A stretch of 64,000 nt of DNA from Pseudophaeomoniella oleicola (Eukaryota; Ascomycota; Eurotiomycetes; Phaeomoniellales; Phaeomoniellaceae). Below the pieces are notes generated by a model that was given only the letters and a program-made list of their open reading frames with translations, had not been told where the DNA came from and ran no database searches. This document shows positions 22,389-33,418 of this stretch, piece by piece. Numbering within the stretch: the first letter of the stretch is position 1; the number at the start of each line of letters is the position of its first letter. The stretch is from the NCBI GenBank assembly GCA_003868215.1, contig QWDQ01000040.1, positions 178,935-242,934 on the forward strand, given 5' to 3'. A program made the translations under genes and the position numbers.

Positions 22389-24422
22389 TTAATCATAACG
22401 AGAATACCCGTGGCCCATATCAAATCGATGCTGCGGTAGACGTTTGACCGGAGGAGGAATGTGGTTGTGTTTCTTCTGGATAGCCATCTTTCCGGCGGTT
22501 CTACAACTGTCGCGTCCAGCTGCATCGATACCCACAGGGATTTTCTCGCTGGTGTCATCACGAGAGCAGCACTCGATGTTTCGAACGAAGCGATCATTGA
22601 GAGTTTCTTGTATTGTGATTCGTTTATCGGGGTCTGGATGTAACATTTTGAGAAGCAGTCGCTTCAAGCCAAGGTTCGGAAGTTTGGAGATAATAGGGCC
22701 ACATTGAGGATAATTGTTTTCATCGATCGGTCCATCAGGATACTTGGCGAGAAAAGCATCCCAACCTTCGGCGAATTGTTTATAATTTTGGTAGCTCCTG
22801 TCTGCACTGGGCCAGGGATTTCCTTTGTGGAAAAATGTGAGGTAAACAATGGCACAACTCCATACATCCAGTTTTCGGGGGTCATAATCTCCTTTCTTGG
22901 CGAGAACCTCGGGGGCAATGTATGGAGGCGAGCCACATATGCCAGGCTTACAACGTCGACATTCTTTCATGTTCTTCCCACACTCGCCGCCGGATTCTTG
23001 TAAGCCAGGATGCTCCCCGCAGAAGACCTCCGAGACTCCAAAATCCGTGATTTTGATGTAGCCTTCATCCGTCATCAACAGATTCTCTAATTTGATATCT
23101 CGGTGAGCGATCCCATGACTATGAAGATAGGCTACTCCGCGTAACAATTGTTTGAAGAAACAGTTGTGGTCTTCATATTTGAGATAACCTCTCTGCACGA
23201 GGGCAAACAGTTCGCCCTGTTGACAATATTCCATAACGTGATTCCATCGACCAGAGTGCGTACACAAGCGAATCGTCTCGACGATATTCGGGTGATGAAG
23301 TGATTGAGCGATAGAGTACTCCGATTTCACTTTCTTCACATATTCTTCCTCACTTTCCTTCGGAGTCCGCCGTCGAAACTCTTTAACTGCGTATTGGTGT
23401 TCTTTGTCCTCGCCTTTTCGACACATGACCTTGACAGTCGAGGTCGCTCCTTTTCCAACTTCCTTGCCCCTGCGGCCCGGTAATCTCGACGCAGATACGA
23501 ACTCCTCATTGAGTTCACATGTATTGACAGAAATATCACTTGGGAGGGCAGTACTCATCCGTCTCGCCTTCAGCCCTGTCCCTTCCATAGCGGGAATGGA
23601 GAAGGGTTTTTGAATGTCTGGGACTCGATCCTCCTCGGGCTGCTCGAGATTGAACGAGGAAGCACGTGCAGGAGGGGCCGGAATAGATAGATCTCTGCCC
23701 TTCTCCCGCAACGTAAAACCCGTAGATGCTCTCTGGGACCTATCGACTTGTTTAGGGTCCAGTGCGCCAGTGGGGCGCGGCGAATCAGGTCTAGAGGTGC
23801 TCGTCGGAGAGCCAGCCATCGCTGGACTGTTTGCTCGTGACACGGCTGGAGAGCAAGTGGTCAGGCTGAGCATAGGATCCTTGCGCGGTGTGATCATTGT
23901 AAGGCCACTAGACGAATTGGCTCTTGATGATTCCGACGTTGTCGGCCTCGTTCGAGCAGGCTGGTCATCTGCAGCTTGGCTGTTCGATCGCCGGAAGAGA
24001 GACTTAAAACTCTGCGAAGCGACCCGCTTGAAGGTATTTCTTTCGGGAGGCGATCCGGCTGACGAGTCGTCAACCGATTGGCTCGATGACAATTCCGTTC
24101 TCGACGAGGCACGTGTGGATGCGTTGTTTGCCACAGGAATGGGCCGAGGTGCACTTTTGGGGATATATCTTTCTTGTTCCGGTGCGGTATGTGAGGTCTC
24201 ACTCGTAGGTGTTAAGGGTTCCGCAGAGTCACTGGCAGTGTCCTCCCCCTCTTCGAGATGCGAGATGCGACGAGCATACTCCTTCGATTGCACAACACTT
24301 GATGGTCGTGATAGGAGAGGAAGTGTTTTTGAGGACTCCGACTTCCATAAAATCGTACTTGATTGGGTGGTAGAAGCAGCGCCAGTGGAGGATTGTTTTG
24401 TATTTTCGGATCGCCACGGCAT
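22389..24422 (-). CDS. Ser/Thr protein kinase of the Hal4/Sat4-Hal5 family
   Basis: One uninterrupted frame, 677 residues, ATG at 24422. Residues 1-310 are Ser/Thr/Pro-rich and disordered, as is usual for this fungal kinase group. The kinase domain begins near 316 with the glycine loop GKGATSTVKV. The ATP-anchoring Lys is in AVKEF, the catalytic loop is HRDIKLEN (about residue 438), DFG is followed by VSEVFCGEHPG, and APE sits in SPPYIAPEVLAKKGDYD. The Cys-rich insert in the activation segment (CGKNMKECRRCKPGICGSPP) and YDPRKLDVWSCAIVYLTFFHKG are typical of Hal4/Hal5/Npr1-like kinases. Yeast members stabilise plasma-membrane K+ and nutrient transporters during salt stress. The exact orthologue is inferred. 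Confidence 0.88.
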   Translation of the reverse strand: MPWRSENTKQSSTGAASTTQSSTILWKSESSKTLPLLSRPSSVVQSKEYARRISHLEEGEDTASDSAEPLTPTSETSHTAPEQERYIPKSAPRPIPVANNASTRASSRTELSSSQSVDDSSAGSPPERNTFKRVASQSFKSLFRRSNSQAADDQPARTRPTTSESSRANSSSGLTMITPRKDPMLSLTTCSPAVSRANSPAMAGSPTSTSRPDSPRPTGALDPKQVDRSQRASTGFTLREKGRDLSIPAPPARASSFNLEQPEEDRVPDIQKPFSIPAMEGTGLKARRMSTALPSDISVNTCELNEEFVSASRLPGRRGKEVGKGATSTVKVMCRKGEDKEHQYAVKEFRRRTPKESEEEYVKKVKSEYSIAQSLHHPNIVETIRLCTHSGRWNHVMEYCQQGELFALVQRGYLKYEDHNCFFKQLLRGVAYLHSHGIAHRDIKLENLLMTDEGYIKITDFGVSEVFCGEHPGLQESGGECGKNMKECRRCKPGICGSPPYIAPEVLAKKGDYDPRKLDVWSCAIVYLTFFHKGNPWPSADRSYQNYKQFAEGWDAFLAKYPDGPIDENNYPQCGPIISKLPNLGLKRLLLKMLHPDPDKRITIQETLNDRFVRNIECCSRDDTSEKIPVGIDAAGRDSCRTAGKMAIQKKHNHIPPPVKRLPQHRFDMGHGYSRYD

Positions 24423-27237
24423 CTTGCATGTTCCTTCAACAAGTTCAGGGTGGAAATTTCTTATTGATTCGATGCTTTTGAGGACGTATGGAGGCCACTG
24501 AAGTAGTTATGTAATATCTCAACTCGCCAACAGAGCCGCGATCAGAACCTAGTCGCATACTGCCGCAAGAGTTGCGACCAGGAAGTCATTTGAAATCGGC
24601 ACGCGAGCAAATTTGTGTGGCGAGTGAATGAGATGGTACAGGATCAGTGAATTGGGGGGGTCTCTGACATGAAAGACCGAGGTGCAGACGCCCAATTGAA
24701 AATCTGGTGTCCGATGCAAGCTGCTGCAGGTGGTGGGATGGGTGGGAAGCGGATGTCGGAGGAGTAGACAAAGCGAAGAAGGTTCCTCCTCACTGAGTGA
24801 AGCGTGGGATCGGAAGATTCGCTTAGTTGAATCCGTCAGCCGTCGGTAGTACCACCTTTCAATCCATATCCTTTCACCTCGATGACTCTACTCAGAGAGG
24901 GAAAAGTGTTGGATGGTATGTCGCGAAAGGACCGTTGGACGTGGGATGTTATGTATGATAGGCGAATATGAAAATAAGTGGAAAGTTTATGGGTGAAGCA
25001 ACAGCGCAAATCAGGACGACAAAAAGTCAAATGGTTATTCTACCTTGTAATTTACCGATCGTGAGATGAACGACAGCCTTTGCAGGGTTGCAATGCTTGA
25101 AAAATGAAGGATGCATGAGAGAGGCCGAGATGGTGTCTAAAGAGCCTGCAGATGAACAAACGACCTATGGTGGTGGATGAGGCAATTATCTCAAATCATG
25201 CCTCCCAACAAGAAAGCGAGAAAAGACGTCCTTCGCAGATGATCTAAACCTGCTGTCAAAGGATCATCACTATCAACGTATATGCAGTATCACACGTATA
25301 TCCAAGATGGCTGAGATGAAGCAAAAGGCATCATGCATGGTCATCCATCTTTAAATCTCTCAAATCATTATGTCTGCCCTCATATCTCATTGGTTTGTGG
25401 ATGAACCTATCACCAGGAGTAGAGAACGTCTCTTATTCCAGACAAGCATTTCGACTTTGCTGCTAGTCGACCTCATTTGCATGATGATGATGATGTTGAT
25501 GCAGACAGTACCTGACAACATTCTCGGGTATCGAGACTTCAGAGCCCGACCCATCTCAAACAGGGATTGGTATCAAGACTGCAGCTCGTTCTAGTCCTTT
25601 CTTGTCTCGACGGACATGAATTACAAGTCTGTCTGTTCTCAATCTCGGATGCGGCGGGTTTAGCAAATTCCCCTCCAATACAACATAGACAGCGCTTGAC
25701 CCAAGTCTAGTGTACTACCCATCTCTCAGAGTCTCATCATAGTGAGAAAATCAGCTACAATCCAGAGGCAGTCTATTGTAGCCACCTATTAACGTCGGGT
25801 TGCCTGTCAACCTCAAGTACCGTAGGCAGGTCTGCGAAAGACTGTTCTTCCTCCATCATCATCACGAGGATTATCAAGGGTGAATCTGTTCTAATACCAG
25901 CGAGTATCAATAAGACAACAACCAGATAGCTCAGGATATTCGAGATCTGACTGCCCATGTTCTCAAACATTGACCAGGCACGTCATCGATTCCATCGGTG
26001 TCTTTGCGTGCATTTCTTTTCCGTCAGCGGCAATGTGATAAATCGGTCAGATGTCCTGTTGCCTGTTATGGACCATTTCAACCATTATCTACCACGACCG
26101 ATCTTCAACATTGCGGTGCTGTGTATGTACAGTAACTGCATACCTGGCCACAGCATATATCTGCATGCAGATAGGCAAGACCTGTTGATCATAAGACCCC
26201 GCAATCACAATCACATCACATCGCATACACATACCTCATACGTACAGATTGCATCCCACCTTGCTCGCTTGTCATATTTCTGTCTGGGGTAAAGACAGGG
26301 GAGTTCAGGCATGCATGCATCGTGCATGAAGTATGCACCGCAGCACGTACAGCGCACATATTCCCCAGTACGCTCCCGCATATTCTCGAAAGACTCCCGT
26401 GACTTGACCATTAGAGATATTTCAACCTCAATCATGCTTACGAGGCATCGGTTGACGATTCTTCTTACATGTAAGCCCAATGAGTGGCGAGATTAGCCTT
26501 GACGCGTCGCTGTAATCCTCAGTCATCTGGATTGCCGATAACAGGCTGTCTACCCGGCTTTTCCACTTGTGCTTCTTGAAAGTTGGGCTCCGGATATCGT
26601 CCAGCATAGCCGTATTCAGGTGATCATCGCAACCCCAGATATAGACCCCTGAGCACCGCTCGCCTGTTGAAACGGAGTCTGAAACATGCCGCACCCCAGC
26701 GGCAACTGCGTTCAGCTAGCTGTCTTAACGTTCTGTTATTAAAGCCTCAAGACGGATAAGCATCGTCCACCTCATGTAAGCCCTTAATGCTGAATATCGA
26801 GAGACTAGAAATATTCTTAGCCAGGCGACACGAACGAGACTTCTCTGACCGCTTCCTGGAGATCGTCTGAGATACGACAGAGAATGTCAAACCATACATG
26901 TACATATGTACGTACTGCTGGTCCTCAAAGTGTACCTTCTTCCCGTCATCACCGCTTGTCCACCTCCCTCCCCAACGGTATCCGAGACAGTAGTAACAGA
27001 GAACTTTGAGCCCCCATCATTGCGTCGATCTCAGAAAGTTGTTAACTCACCGCCCATTACACAGATCTCTAGAGTAGTCATGATGGGACACAGCTGCGAA
27101 TCCTCTACAGAGATCCTCTATCCACCAAAAGCAATATGAATGGTGAATGTGCTAATAGTAGGGCAGCGTTGACATATTAGCGTACGTCGGTTTTCACACT
27201 GGATGGGATGAGATGGGATGGAATGTATTGTCGACAG

Positions 27238-27240
<3 letters not shown>

Positions 27241-27275
<35 letters not shown>
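27241..27275. repeat. (GA)n microsatellite
   Basis: About 17 perfect GA units in non-coding DNA. Confidence 0.97.
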
Positions 27276-27279
<4 letters not shown>

Positions 27280-27500
27280 CTACTGGAATAAGAAATGCCA
27301 CAAGTAGGTAGGTAGGGTTTGATTTAAGAAAAAACTGCTTCTTCTACAGAGCATTATTTGCTTCTACATCATTGAGAACATAATATCAAGTAAACGTTTC
27401 GTTTCCCGTTAACCTACTAATTACTCCCGAAATATATTCCCAATTCTAATTCCAACTCAAAGACGACCCCTCCCTCAATATATCACTGTAACTACCCATC

Positions 27501-27523
27501 TCCCTCCCTCCCTCCCTCCCTCC
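27501..27523. repeat. (TCCC)n microsatellite
   Basis: About six TCCC units in non-coding DNA. Confidence 0.93.
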
Positions 27524-28547
27524 ATCATTACGAATCTAAGTAGGTAGGTACCTTTCAATATTTCTTCGAACAATGATGTTCCTCTTGAACACCACCCATT
27601 GATGATTATTAATAATAACCCAAACTGCTCCGGTCCTTCTAGGTAGGTAACTCAGAGTATAAAACGTACTCAGAAAGTACCTTACACGTAATATTTGCAA
27701 AAGGTGCATGGCATGCACTAATTTCTCTGTACCCCACGCACGCCCATGGATCGATCTACATAGGTACATATATAAACCTGTAATAACCAAGTTCTGCAAG
27801 ATATGCATTAATAGGGTACCTAGGTAATTATGCAGGATACCTCGAGGGACAGTCTCCTCATATCGCCTGTCCCGGCAAAAGCCCTTTTGGTGAAAACTTC
27901 GGAAAAAAGATCCCAACAAGCTGATAGGCATTGATTACTGTAACATAGGTGCGTAGCTCTCACATATGTTCGGAAAATGCGATCCAAAACCCTTTTCACC
28001 CGTGGCTATTTACTGTAATCATCACTAGCAGCAGCAGATCAATGACAGCTACTACCTCCTGTATCAGTCCACATCTCGAGATTCGCACTGGGATGTGGAA
28101 ATGCTACAGCGATACGTCTATTGGAAAGCTGTTGTATTACTAACTTAGACCTCACGCGAAAATGAGACGAGATGGCGAGCAAAACCAGCTGGCTCATTAC
28201 ATAGCATATAAAAGTCTACCTGCCCTATCAACTCGCTCGCATGCTACCGTAAGTTTGTCCGAGAGAAGATAAGGCATGTCCACGAAAAAAAAAAAAGAAG
28301 TATTCCGGTTGCACGTACATACACGACAAGACGCTATGGTGAACCGAAGTTTTGGTCTTGTAGACCAAGCCCGGGCGCCAATATTGGCAGCGAATTTCGC
28401 CCTCTCTTCAACTTTTCCCTCCAAGCACCGTCGCAATACTAAGCAAACGCTATGAAGCAGGGCTTCCCAAAAGTCTGACGAGTCGAGAAAAACCTTCGGC
28501 GTGCAAATCGACTTGGTAGAACGAGAGAAAGAATCTGAATAGATGAA

Positions 28548-29938
28548 TCAAGCAGGGGTCTCCTCGCCACCGTTGATATCCTCGCGTTGCATACTGGCCT
28601 CGCGCTGCATCCTGGCTTCGATTTCCTTGAGTTGGCTTTCGCGGGCCAGGAGTTCTTGTCTCTTCTCATTGATCTCCCGTTGTACCTTGAGTTCAATTTC
28701 GCGGAGTTTCTCCTCCTCCCTTCGGAGTTGCTCTTCCTTGAGGCGCACCGATTGGGAGGCGAGATCTTCAGGGTTTATAGAAGAATCCGTACTGGCACGG
28801 GTTAGCACTGCAATCCACACAGCTTTGGAACAATACATACCCCATGGTGCCATCCACGCTCTTGCTGAGTTTCTCGGTACGATAGTTCTCGTACAGGAAG
28901 TCGTGAGTAATTTCCTTGAGATCCGCAAGATGAGAATGAAGAAGAGCACTTCTAATGGCCAGGAAATCGGAATGGCGTGGGTTGTCAACTTCAACGATAC
29001 CCCATGGGTACTGTCTAGCACGCACACGGCGTCCACCGACTTCAATGACATCTTCTGAGCCGACAATAGCGAATGGCATCAACCCCCGGAGCTCGGCATT
29101 CTCCTCAACGGTATCCTCGTCATCCTCTTCGATGTCATAAGGAAAGTTGTAGACGGGGATTCGGTAATGTTCAATGTCTTCCATGATAAGCTTTTTTGAC
29201 TCGGCTAGTTCTGCTGGAGTGAGCGAGTCGGCCTTGCCAATGACAGGAATAACGTTGACTCGTGGTGATAATCTCTTCATAAGTTCGATGTCCAATTCTC
29301 GTAGACCATGACCCGTTGGGGTGATGAAGTAAAGGAGCGCATGTACACGGTTATCTCTGAATCTTGGGTTACGCTTGATTCGAGATTCTTCAGCAAGAAT
29401 ATCATCGTATTGGTGTTCGAGGTAGCCGACGATCTCAGAGAACGAGGCTTCGTTGTCGATCTGGTCGCCGAAGCCAGGAGTATCTACGATAGTCAAGGAG
29501 ATACGAGTGCCTTCTTCATCAAGTTCTAGCTCTGGAAAGAGATCTGTGAGCAAGTAACGGCCAACGCGGGATCGAAGTGTATGGTAGCTTACCAACGGTG
29601 ATGGGCTTTATGCGCACGCCTTCCTCCACGTGTGCGTTGGCGGCATCATCTGAATCTTTTCCTGAGAGGACACTCTTGCCGCAAAGAGTGTTCACAAAGG
29701 TGGTTCGCCCTGCAATACTTCGTAAGTTGTTGCGACCTCAGCCGGGAACAACTTGTTTGCTTACCAGTTCCACTAGCACCGCATACCATCAGGCAGAACT
29801 GGATACCTTTCTTGACATTCTTCTTTCTGCGAATCTTGATCTGTCGACAGCGGCGTGGTTGGTTAGCTATGGCAACGGACAAGCAGCATACGACAAGTGC
29901 ACAGCTAGTAGACATACCGCGCTCATTGAGGAAGACAT
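28548..29938 (-). CDS. aspA: septin, Cdc11/AspA type
   Basis: Five exons: 29938-29918, 29840-29765, 29709-29593, 29531-28841 and 28791-28548, 382 residues. Exon 1 is seven codons (MSSSMSA). All four introns are short with good donors (GTATGT, GTAAGC, GTAAGC, GTATGT) and AG acceptors, and the frame closes. The septin GTPase domain has the P-loop GASGTGRT (residues 28-35) with Arg in place of the usual Lys, which is also seen in Cdc11-class septins. G3 is DTPGFGD and G4 is GKAD. The septin-unique region is present (ARQYPWGIVEV, LKEITHDFLYENYRTEKLS), followed by a heptad-rich charged C-terminal coiled coil of about 60 residues. Septins form hetero-oligomeric filaments at septa and tips; Cdc11 occupies the terminal position in the yeast rod. 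Confidence 0.95.
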
Positions 29939-30617
29939 TCTCGGGACAGTGACTAGAGCGGCTCAAGACCAGCTCAGATTGCCGAAGCTGTTGATGCGAC
30001 GATACCGAAGGCAATGATATCAATGAAGACACAGCTTAAGAGGTGTGAAGTTCGCGTGGCCGAGACGAGATCAGTGGTTGTCTGGGAAAAAGGGTCAAGC
30101 AGGCGTGGATGGATTCGAAGGTTAAGGGGAAAGAAGCGCAACCGCTGCTCTCGCCAAGAAAACTGGGGTGTTCCTTCCCCCTTTTCGTGTCCTCCCCGAC
30201 GCCCGACGGAATCCTTTGCAATAAGCAACGATCGTACGATCTCCCAACAGATTTGCTAAGATACTCTAAAAATCCCGAAATGGGTATATAGTACAAATGA
30301 ACAGCCTACCTGTCCGGTAACTACATATACGTCTACAGTTGACTTGAACGAAACTGTCTCTCTATTCATCGCCGCGTACGGAGTATTGCTGTGCTGATTC
30401 CGGCTCTTGAGCAAACGATATACCTCTTAGGGCCTAGTGCCAGATATTGGCTTGGCGCTTGTTTATTCTCCATGAGCTTCCTTCTGACGAATCCCTGCGA
30501 TTTCACATGTGATGCTATCGGTTGAGAATAGAGCATACGATGATGGGATGCGCAGGCTCCCCTCGACCACGATCGAACAAGCCCAGATCATGAAGCTTCG
30601 TCTGAGCCATCTTCATC
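29939..30617. other. divergent promoter region septin / PROPPIN
   Basis: About 680 bases between opposite start codons, with one TACGGAGTA copy at 30377-30385. Presumably both promoters lie here. Confidence 0.55.
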
Positions 30618-31893
30618 ATGAATACCAGACCCGTTATCGATGAATCGTTGGGCCCTGTGTCCCTCTCCGCGTCGTTCAATAATGATGCTTCCATGTTTTC
30701 GGTCGGCCTGGATACAGGATTCTGTGGTAGGTCCCTTGGCTTCCACTCCAACAGCTCTTGAGCGCCAACGATCATATAGTCTTTAACTCCAATCCATGTG
30801 AGATGCGAGTTACGCAAGGTGTGCGCCCATTGTATATACCAGACTGTCTGGAAAAAAAACATACTGAGATGCTGCAGACTTCTACGCGGGGATCGGTGTC
30901 ACAGAGATGCTAGGCAGATCGAACTATGTGGCGCTGGTTGGTGGCGGTCGCAAGCCGAAGTATCCTCAGAACAAAGTGATCATCTGGGATGATGTCAAGA
31001 AGAAGCCGGCAATAACCTTAGATTTCAAGACCTCCATTCTGCGTGTTCGTCTATCCAAATCTCGAATCATCGTTGCGTTACAAAACAGCGTCCACATCTA
31101 TGCATTTTCCGCTCCTCCACAAAAGCTGTCCGTTTTCGAAACTGCAGACAATCCACTCGGACTATGCTGCTTGAGCGCGAAGCATGTCGCATTTCCAGGG
31201 CGATCCCATGGTCAGATCCAGCTGGTCGAAGTTGACTCAGGAAACGTCAGTATCATTCCGGCGCATAGTTCGCCGTTAAGAGCAATGGATCTGAGTCGAG
31301 ATGGGGATTTGCTGGCAACGGCAAGCGAAACAGGTACATTGATTAGGGTCTATTCGACGAGCAACTGCGTGAAGATAGCTGAGCTCAGACGTGGGGTGGA
31401 CCCAGCATTTGTATTTTCGATATCGATCTCACCATCAAATACGCAACTTGCTGTCACGTCGGACAAATCGACATTGCATATCTTTGACCTTCCACCGCGC
31501 AATTCTCCCCTACAAGCTCCCGCATGGCCACCTGCGGCGAACCGTCGAAGTGTATCACCTGGCGCATCCGCGGAGGAGAATACGAACCAGAAATGGGGCA
31601 TACTTGGGAAAATCCCACTCCTACCTCGAGTGTTCTCTGATACTTACTCATTCGCCAGCTCACACTTCGAGATCGGTGGCGAGCTAAACCAAGGACCTGG
31701 GTATGTACCTCAGCTTGGTACACTCGGTGGTAGACCTCCTAAAGGTCTGATAGGCTGGGTGGACGAAGATACCATCTTGGTCGTCAGTGCCGGTCGGGAC
31801 GGACGTTGGGAAAGATTCAAAATTGCCGTTAACGACGAAGGCAAAAGATTATGCTACAGAGATGGATGGAAACGTTATCTTGGCGGTGGTTGA
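30618..31893 (+). CDS. hsv2: PROPPIN (WD-repeat PI3P effector), HSV2/Atg18 family
   Basis: Exons are 30618-30726, 30780-30818 (13 codons) and 30878-31893, for 387 residues. The middle exon restores the conserved join GFCVFNSNPCEM...DFYAGIGVTEM, which neither large frame shows alone. It is a seven-bladed beta-propeller; the paired-arginine phosphoinositide motif is LRRG at about 219-222 (FRRG in Atg18, LRRG in the Hsv2/WIPI4 branch). A Ser-rich loop with an insertion lies before the last blades, ending GWVDEDTILVVSAGRDGRWERF. Relatives bind PI3P and PI(3,5)P2 on endosomes and vacuoles and act in micro- or nucleophagy. It pairs functionally with the VPS34 gene at 54.6-57.5 kb, though the two are not adjacent. 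Confidence 0.92.
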
Positions 31894-32664
31894 ACTCAGA
31901 GTCCTGTACCCGCAATGGGGTTCAGAAGTCAAACATCGTTCCTCAACGGGCGGAAGTCCCGAAATATGAGGCAGTTGGGATAGAGAGCCTTCTTTTGACG
32001 ATACGGCGGTGCTCTCTGTGGATTTACAAAATGTCTGTCGTCACGTCTCGTCTCATTAGGCGTATCGGGGCACCAATTGGAGGTTATTGCATGTTCAAGA
32101 CCAAAAGGTAAACAGGTCCGACTCCGGGGATATGGATGAGGAGCCTCCATTGACTCACCCACCGGTCTTGGAGACCCTCGGTGCATGATGGGCGTTAAGA
32201 GAAACTCATGAATGACGTTATGCGAAATGAAGGATCTGGTGGTTATCGATGCAGCATCAATCTTGACTGGGAGTTAACATGTCTTATATCATTGAAACAT
32301 GTGGGAACAAATGCCATAGTATATATGTTACCTTTAAGGTATCGAGATAGATGACAACCATCTAAATTTATTCTTCCAGTACAGAAAAATTAGTAGGTAT
32401 CCTGTTTCCCTCTATAACTTTTATCAAAATATGTAACAGCAATAACAGCAATAACAGCAACAATAACGTCTATTTCCCCTGTATAACTCATCTCAGATAC
32501 ACGTGTCTTGTATGTCCGTCTTACAGTGCTCCCCAAGTCTCTAGACCCCCTTTTTTCTTATTAATCCTACGCATTTTCCTTTTTGTGGCCCTTTTTTATA
32601 TTCATTAATTACTAAACTGAAGGACGGTTCTTGCTCTAGGTAGCTTAGCTGACCTTACTTCCTT

Positions 32665-32666
<2 letters not shown>

Positions 32667-32705
<39 letters not shown>
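32667..32705. repeat. (TC)n microsatellite
   Basis: About 19 TC units in the convergent intergenic region. Confidence 0.97.
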
Positions 32706-32712
<7 letters not shown>

Positions 32713-32778
32713 CACGTTTGTTTCATTTCTCTGGTTCGTTAAACGGGGGAACTTGTTCTTCTACTGTTGTTTGGGAGT

Positions 32779-32806
32779 GATGATGATGATGATGATGATG
32801 ATGATG
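32779..32806. repeat. (GAT)n microsatellite
   Basis: About nine GAT units close to the TC repeat in the same intergenic region. Confidence 0.95.
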
Positions 32807-33418
32807 GGGGAAGAAGAAAAAATTTGGACGCATCGGGTCTCCAAGACGCTCGCTACAAGGCAACGAAAAAAAGATGTTGCACGAGTTGCATTTGTTGTGG
32901 TATTCTCTCAAAAGCGTAGGTATGGGTTCCAGGGATAATGATGATAATCAGACAATAAAGATATAAAAAAGGATGTCAGAGAGAAAGAAGAACACCACAA
33001 TTTCGAGACGACGACGACGAACCAAATGTGGGAGGGAGGAGAATACTTTCCGCTCGAGAGAAAACATACGCCCGGGTTGGAAGTGCCAAAGAATAAGCAC
33101 AAAAAAGTAAATCAAAAATCAAATGCGGTTTGTCAACAATAAACGAACAGTGTCAAAAAGGCAAGCCATCCCAAAAACCGGTTCTTCCCATAGTTCCCCC
33201 CCCTTCCCCTTGCTTTTCCTCGCGGGAGATGAACGGTTGGTAGAAGTCACGTTCCTTTCGTCTGTAAAGTTCCGAAACACCTGAGCCCCCTTCGCTGAAA
33301 GAGGAAAAATTCCAAGATACATCTGCCACCAATACCATCGTTCCTGCATCGGGTAAAGCCCCATGTGCAAGTCTCAACCTGATCGCTGTATTCAACATTC
33401 GTTGTCCGTGTGCAGCAA

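Larger units (their letters stand above)
24423..28547. other. long non-coding stretch (about 4.1 kb)
   Basis: The 5' flank of the Hal4-like kinase and the 3' flank of the septin gene. No frame here has recognisable protein features; all are short (under about 130 codons) and mostly lack partners across introns. It contains a long GA repeat, a TCCC repeat, one TACCTAGGTA palindrome at 27817-27826 with related TAGGTA copies near 27305, 27540 and 27640, and an imperfect palindrome around 26895-26915. Long 5' leaders or non-coding transcripts are possible but cannot be shown from sequence. Confidence 0.55.
31894..33418. other. convergent 3' intergenic region, repeat-rich
   Basis: The 3' flanks of the PROPPIN gene and the Rom2-like gene. 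It contains a TC dinucleotide repeat and a GAT repeat. Frames here are only repeats read as Ser/Leu or Met runs. No gene is seen. Confidence 0.6.

Noticed and set aside
23614-24501. 295-codon plus-strand frame opposite the Hal4-like kinase
   Set aside because: It is antisense to the disordered N-terminal region of a well-supported kinase gene and lacks domains.
26884-26920. TACGTA/TGTACA-rich near-palindrome as an operator
   Set aside because: It is imperfect and low-complexity, with no adjacent gene start, so a regulatory call is not supported.
28543-29058. 171-codon plus-strand frame opposite the septin
   Set aside because: It is antisense to the septin coiled coil and crosses its intron; the sense strand is unambiguous.
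32663-32938. Frame of Ser-Leu then Met runs
   Set aside because: It is translation of TC and GAT microsatellites in an intergenic region.
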